A program made the position numbers and the translations under genes. A stretch of DNA of 64,000 bases from Punica granatum (taxonomy: Eukaryota; Streptophyta; Magnoliopsida; Myrtales; Lythraceae), in NCBI RefSeq assembly GCF_007655135.1, contig NC_045133.1, positions 4,068,376 to 4,132,375 of the forward strand. Reading direction: 5' to 3'. This document shows positions 59,918 through 64,000 of this stretch, one piece after another. Below the pieces are notes generated by a model. The model searched no databases, had not been told where the DNA came from, and worked only from the letters and a program-made list of their open reading frames with translations. Within the stretch, counting starts at the first letter, position 1; each line of letters starts with the position of its first letter.

Positions 59918-60986
59918 ATGAGGCCGTATCCGGTTCGGAGATATGGGTTTGGGGACGCCCACGAGGCCACCCACCCCGACTCCATGAGGGCCGCCCTGGC
60001 CGAGTTCCTCTCCACCTTTGTCTTCGTCTTCGCCGGCGCAGGCTCCATCCTTGCCCTCGGTATGTTCCTCACAGTATACTCGCTAATCATAAGTATATGC
60101 TAACAGCCTAATCATTCCCGACTCGCATGTCATAAGTCTCTTGCTGGCAATGTTCCAACATTTATTATAGACTAGGAGATAAGAGACGCGCACGTCTGCT
60201 GTTTGGTGACTAAGATGCTTTGCATGTAAAATTTGTGGTGCAATAGAGAAGATGTATCCGGAAACAGGAGAAACGGCATCCAGGTGGATCGTGATAGCAC
60301 TGGCCCATGCTCTGGCTCTCTTTGCGGCAATCTCGGCGAGCATCAACGTGTCGGGGGGCCACATTAACCCCGCTGTGACTTTCGGTGCCCTTGTCGGAGG
60401 GAGGATCTCAATCATCCGAGCAATCTACTATTGGATCGCTCAGCTTCTCGGTGCCGTGGTGGCCTCCCTCTTGCTCAGGCTGGTGACAAATAACATGGTA
60501 CGTACTCTCCCCTAGTTTCACTAGTACTTCATTAATAATAGGTGAAGCGGCTATGCCTTGATTCATATTGCACTAAAATTTCCTGTTCTTCAGAGGACAG
60601 GAGGTTTCGTGTTGGCCTCGGGAGAAGGTGAGGTACGCGCACTGCTCTTTGAAGCCATCATGACTTTTGGCCTAGTCTACACAGTGTACGCAACAGCAAT
60701 CGACCCCAAGCGTGGGAGCCTTGGGATCATAGCGCCCCTTGCAATCGGGTTCATCCTTGGGGCAAACATCCTGGTGGGGGGGCCGTTTGAGGGGGCGGCC
60801 ATGAACCCAGCCATTGCTTTCGGGCCAGCCCTGGTGGGCTGGAGGTGGAGGCACCACTGGGTCTACTGGCTTGGCCCGTTCCTGGGGGGAGGGTTGGCGG
60901 GGCTGATCTACGAGTACATGGTGATTCCCACTGAGAGCCCGCCGATCCACACCCATCACCAGCCCTTGGCTCCCGAGGATTACTGA
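59918..60986 (+). CDS. TIP3: Seed-type tonoplast aquaporin, TIP3 subfamily
   Basis: Three exons: 59918-60059, 60247-60497 and 60594-60986; 261 aa, normal for TIPs. The start [20 protein letters not shown] and the end HQPLAPEDY are typical of TIP3 (alpha-TIP) of protein-storage vacuoles. There are six membrane helices, with NPA at 88-90 ([11 protein letters not shown]) and at 202-204 ([16 protein letters not shown]). The residue after the second NPA is Ile205 where Arabidopsis TIP3 proteins have Arg. With His68, Ile182 and an Ala in loop E, the selectivity filter reads H-I-A-I, closer to TIP1 (H-I-A-V). This could change permeation by water and small solutes. The promoter carries RY and ABRE-like elements. 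Confidence 0.93.
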
Positions 60987-63082
60987 GCTGAGATAAGTTC
61001 CACTGAGCCGAAATAAGTTCCTATATGTAATAAATTTTCTTCAGGACTTGGTTCTTAGGATTGTGTTCATGGTTTTGCTTCTATTCTAAGATGGCGAGTC
61101 TTTTATTTTGGATATGTTTGTATGATAGGAAACTCCTGTGGACTTTGATTGTGGGTTTATAGACTATTTTAAGTTGCTTTTAGTATGATTTGCTTGAGCC
61201 AAACGAATTGTGGCTCGGTTGGGGCATGACTAGACCAAAACAAAGGAAGTAGACCCAGCCGTTCCAGTAAGTTTGCGGTCCTCAAGACCGGGGCAAACAA
61301 CCGTACTGATAAACCATTATGTTTATTGTGTGTTTTGCTAATGCAAGGCCGGAAATGAAGTTGATCATTCATTTGCGTAGCCACACAGTAATGTCCAATC
61401 CAATCCGATGCATTCTATCTGTCCTCGCTTGGCCTTCGATCTTCAATCATCACTGGGCCTCTTTTCTTAACATCCTCTGTGGCTTGACTGCCCATCTTGA
61501 TAACCACTTGGCTCGGCTCCCATCTCCAGAGAAACATGATCTTACCATCTCTGCAGAGCTACACCACTGAGACGTCCGACTAACACTGCTTGTTGCAGGA
61601 CCCGACTCGAATATGATACTGCCAGTCTCGGGACTCTGTCAGACTCTATTAACCGATTCAATTGTCTGATTAATCGACTTAATGACCCGACTCACTTTAT
61701 GGTTGAGCTAACTTTTCCCCTCCACCTTTTCCCTAGTAACACCCCTTGCCGGAAACCTCTCATTCTGTCTCAGCCAGCGGCCTCCCCCGCTAAGGCAGCT
61801 ACCGACAGCCACTTGAGGATCGTTTCTCACAAAGTAACCATTCCGACTCGGCTGACCATCCTCTTCCATCGGTAAATTGCATTAATTAACTGATAAGAAA
61901 GCGGTAAATTGTATTTAACTGACAAGAAAGCACGAAAACATCAGTGGCTCATCATCCTTTATCCGTCCAATCTCTGAAGATTCAAAAGCACGTACTCTGT
62001 TGAATTCCAGGATTCATGATTGATGAACGATCTTGTTTCGTGAATCATACAAAAGTGACCGTACACAATTAACGGAAACTTTACAGTGACCGTCCATGAT
62101 TCCCCCGGGACTGCTAGACCGATGTGGGGCTGATGACCTGCAGCCCTGAGGAGGGCCACTCGATCGATCTGGGGCCCATGACTCACAGCCCTGATGGGTT
62201 CATGGACTGGTCATAAACTCCTCGGGACATCTCGACTGACATGGAATGAGTTAACGGTCACTTCATGGGCTGATATTAACGTGGGGCCTATGATCGAACA
62301 GATCCAGAGGTTAACCGACTGTCTATGAGGGGTTCACAAACGGTCTATATCATGGATAGAAGAACTTTCGCAAAACTTTGATCATCGGAAATCTAAATCG
62401 TTAAAAAAGGAATGTTTCCTTAGCCTATTGTTTCTTGTCTAAAGGATGAACAATTTCACACATCTTCCGAAAATAGGACCAAGAAAAATACACGGAAAGT
62501 CAATGATGATGACGATGATGATGATGAACAACAGCTGTTCCCTAGGACCATGCAGAAATATGTTTACTATGCAAGTCTGGAGCCTAAACGTCATGTCATG
62601 TTTGAACAGGGAAAAACTTAGAATCAAAAGCTCAGCCGATTCATCAGATAAGTTCATGTATGAAAAGCTTCTCTTTCAACCGAGGTGACCCAAAATTTCT
62701 CGATCCCATATCAGGACAGAATTGTCTTCAAATCGCAATTATTAATCAAGAAAGAAATAAAAACGAGAAGGGCACTAATCAAATCTTCCATGCAGGGATT
62801 TACGTGTGAAGATTATCAGGCATGTGAGGGAGAAAGAGTCAGAGAGAGGAAGAGAGACAGAAGAAGCACTCATTTTCAAGGAAATGAAGACAACAACATG
62901 GAGATAGGTGCAAAAGAACAACCAAGCAATTGTATTAAATTGGGTTTTGATTGGTTACCAGCTTCAGCTGAGCTGCTTGATCGGTGGTCATCTCATCTCC
63001 CCATAAATGCAGCCTCTGCTCACTGATTCTTAAGTCCCAGCATCAAGTTGGAGTTGAACAACAATCACAAATTAGTAAATTC
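60987..63082. other. Intergenic spacer before alpha-galactosidase
   Basis: About 2.1 kb without a supported gene. At 62120-62200 two segments resemble each other (GATGTGGGGCTGATGACCTG and GATCTGGGGCCCATGACTCA, each followed by CAGCCCTGA), a degenerate short duplication. 61560-61860 has degraded coding-like text that I cannot assign. Confidence 0.4.
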
Positions 63083-63980
63083 ATGTTCGGATCAGCGAGT
63101 GGCTTTATGGCCAATTCAGGAGGTCGAGTGATCATTGCTGCTACGTGCATCTTGCTGCTTTCAACTGCAGCTTCTGCCCATCAAATTTCCAGGAGAAGCG
63201 TAGTAAATCTGACTCTGAGATATGAGGTCCAAAAATACCTTGTGGAAAATGGACTCGGGAGAACTCCTCCTATGGGGTGAGAAACCAATGATCTCATTCT
63301 TCTATCCAGCACTATTACAAACCATATATACTCATGCATATGAGGAACTTACCTTGAGTAAACGACATGTTCCTGTGAAAAAGTAACAGATGGAATAGCT
63401 GGAACCATTTCCACTGCCACATCGACGAAAAGTTGATCAAGGAAACAGGTGAGAACTTCAGGTTAATGTAAGAACATACTAACTCCAGCTAGACTACCTG
63501 CCATAGTATAAATAGAAAAGTAAATCAAATATTTACTAAATAATATTTGTTACAGCTGATGCCATGATATCAACTGGACTTTCATCATTGGGATATCAAT
63601 ATATAAACATAGGCAAGTGTTTTTTTTTTAACGGAACCAGTAATGCTGCTTCCAGGTTATACAATATTGGAATCATATACAAGCATCTGATCCTTTCATT
63701 TTTCTCCGTCTACTTGCTTCCCAGATGACTGCTGGGGTGAGCTAAACAGAGACTCTGAGGTACTATACTTATGTTCCTTGTCAGCCACCTGTTTCCTCAG
63801 TCAGTCAGACTTGATTCATGAGTTTACACTTTTCCTTTCCTGGACTTTTTTTTTCACGAAATTTGACCTGTGGCAGGGAAACTTGGTTGCTAAGGCTTCG
63901 ACATTTCCATCAGGTATCAAAGCATTAACAGATTATGTTCACAGCAAGGGGCTCAAGCTAGGGATATATTCAGATGCTGG
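63083..63980 (+). CDS. AGAL: Alpha-galactosidase (GH27), 5' part, runs off the window
   Basis: Five exons are visible: 63083-63276, 63390-63448, 63556-63612, 63725-63759 and 63877-63980. The coding sequence continues past 64000 (a GT donor, GCTGG|GTAAGA, is at 63981), so the protein is incomplete. A signal peptide ([17 protein letters not shown]) is followed by the GH27 start [28 protein letters not shown], and [31 protein letters not shown]. The catalytic KYDYC region would lie downstream. Such enzymes remove terminal alpha-galactose in wall, apoplast or vacuole. The third intron starts with GC instead of GT (ATAG|GCAAGT, 63613). A second in-frame ATG (MANSGG) lies nine codons on. Confidence 0.9.
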
Positions 63981-64000
63981 GTAAGACATATATGCAACAC

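Noticed and set aside
59411..59974. A 187-aa minus-strand frame
   Set aside because: Covers the TIP3 promoter and first exon antisense; Glu/Met repeats come from a CT-rich leader.
1..64000. CRISPR arrays, bacterial operons, rRNA genes, tRNA genes or virus-like coding regions
   Set aside because: No regularly spaced direct repeats, no Shine-Dalgarno layout, no rRNA similarity, no complete cloverleaf and no viral replicase or capsid motifs seen by eye; a tRNAscan run would be the proper check for tRNAs.

Overview
The window is nuclear DNA from a flowering plant, most likely a eudicot. It shows spliced genes with GT-AG introns, AT-rich spacers and introns, CT/AT microsatellites in leaders, and plant-only families (XTH, TIP aquaporin, phytocyanin, NHL, root-cap protein, NAB/KIP1-like, plant LRR kinase). 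I cannot name the species from sequence alone. There is no sign of a bacterial, viral or organellar origin. I see no single new biological system; the unusual material is mobile-element history, duplication, and a few odd residues or introns.

Layout. 1-20.7 kb: a tandem duplication of a convergent pair, a GT77-type nucleotide-diphospho-sugar transferase (+) facing a TrhO/rhodanese-domain chloroplast protein (-). Both transferase copies look intact (986-8088 and 11659-16789). Only the distal rhodanese gene is intact (17583-20693); the proximal one (about 8500-10320) is a broken pseudogene with an exon present twice around an LTR-like insert. The first intron of transferase copy 1 has gained a hAT-like element with a SINE nested in it, a Helitron pair and a second SINE. 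These are absent from copy 2, which acts as an empty-site control.

20.7-43.9 kb: BTF3 (+, divergent from the rhodanese gene, with a 4 x 171 bp intronic tandem repeat), an XTH (+), a chloroplast-type 2Fe-2S thioredoxin-fold/TPR protein (+), a NAB/KIP1-like coiled-coil protein (-), a phytocyanin (+), the splicing factor CCDC12/cwf18 (-), an NHL/LEA_2 membrane protein (-) and a UPF0426 chloroplast protein (-).

44-64 kb: a Pack-MULE carrying an OVATE-family gene fragment (44110-45521), a conserved nuclear-type protein with a U12 AT-AC intron (+), a root-cap domain protein (-), LSM8 (-), a second long-TIR element (54890-55686), an LRR receptor pseudokinase (+), a seed-type TIP3 aquaporin with an unusual pore residue (+), and the 5' part of an alpha-galactosidase (+) that runs off the end.

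The genes do not form a pathway; this is an ordinary gene-rich euchromatic stretch. Exon coordinates were chosen by splice-site consensus, reading-frame continuity and family similarity. In every complete model the exon lengths sum to a multiple of three.
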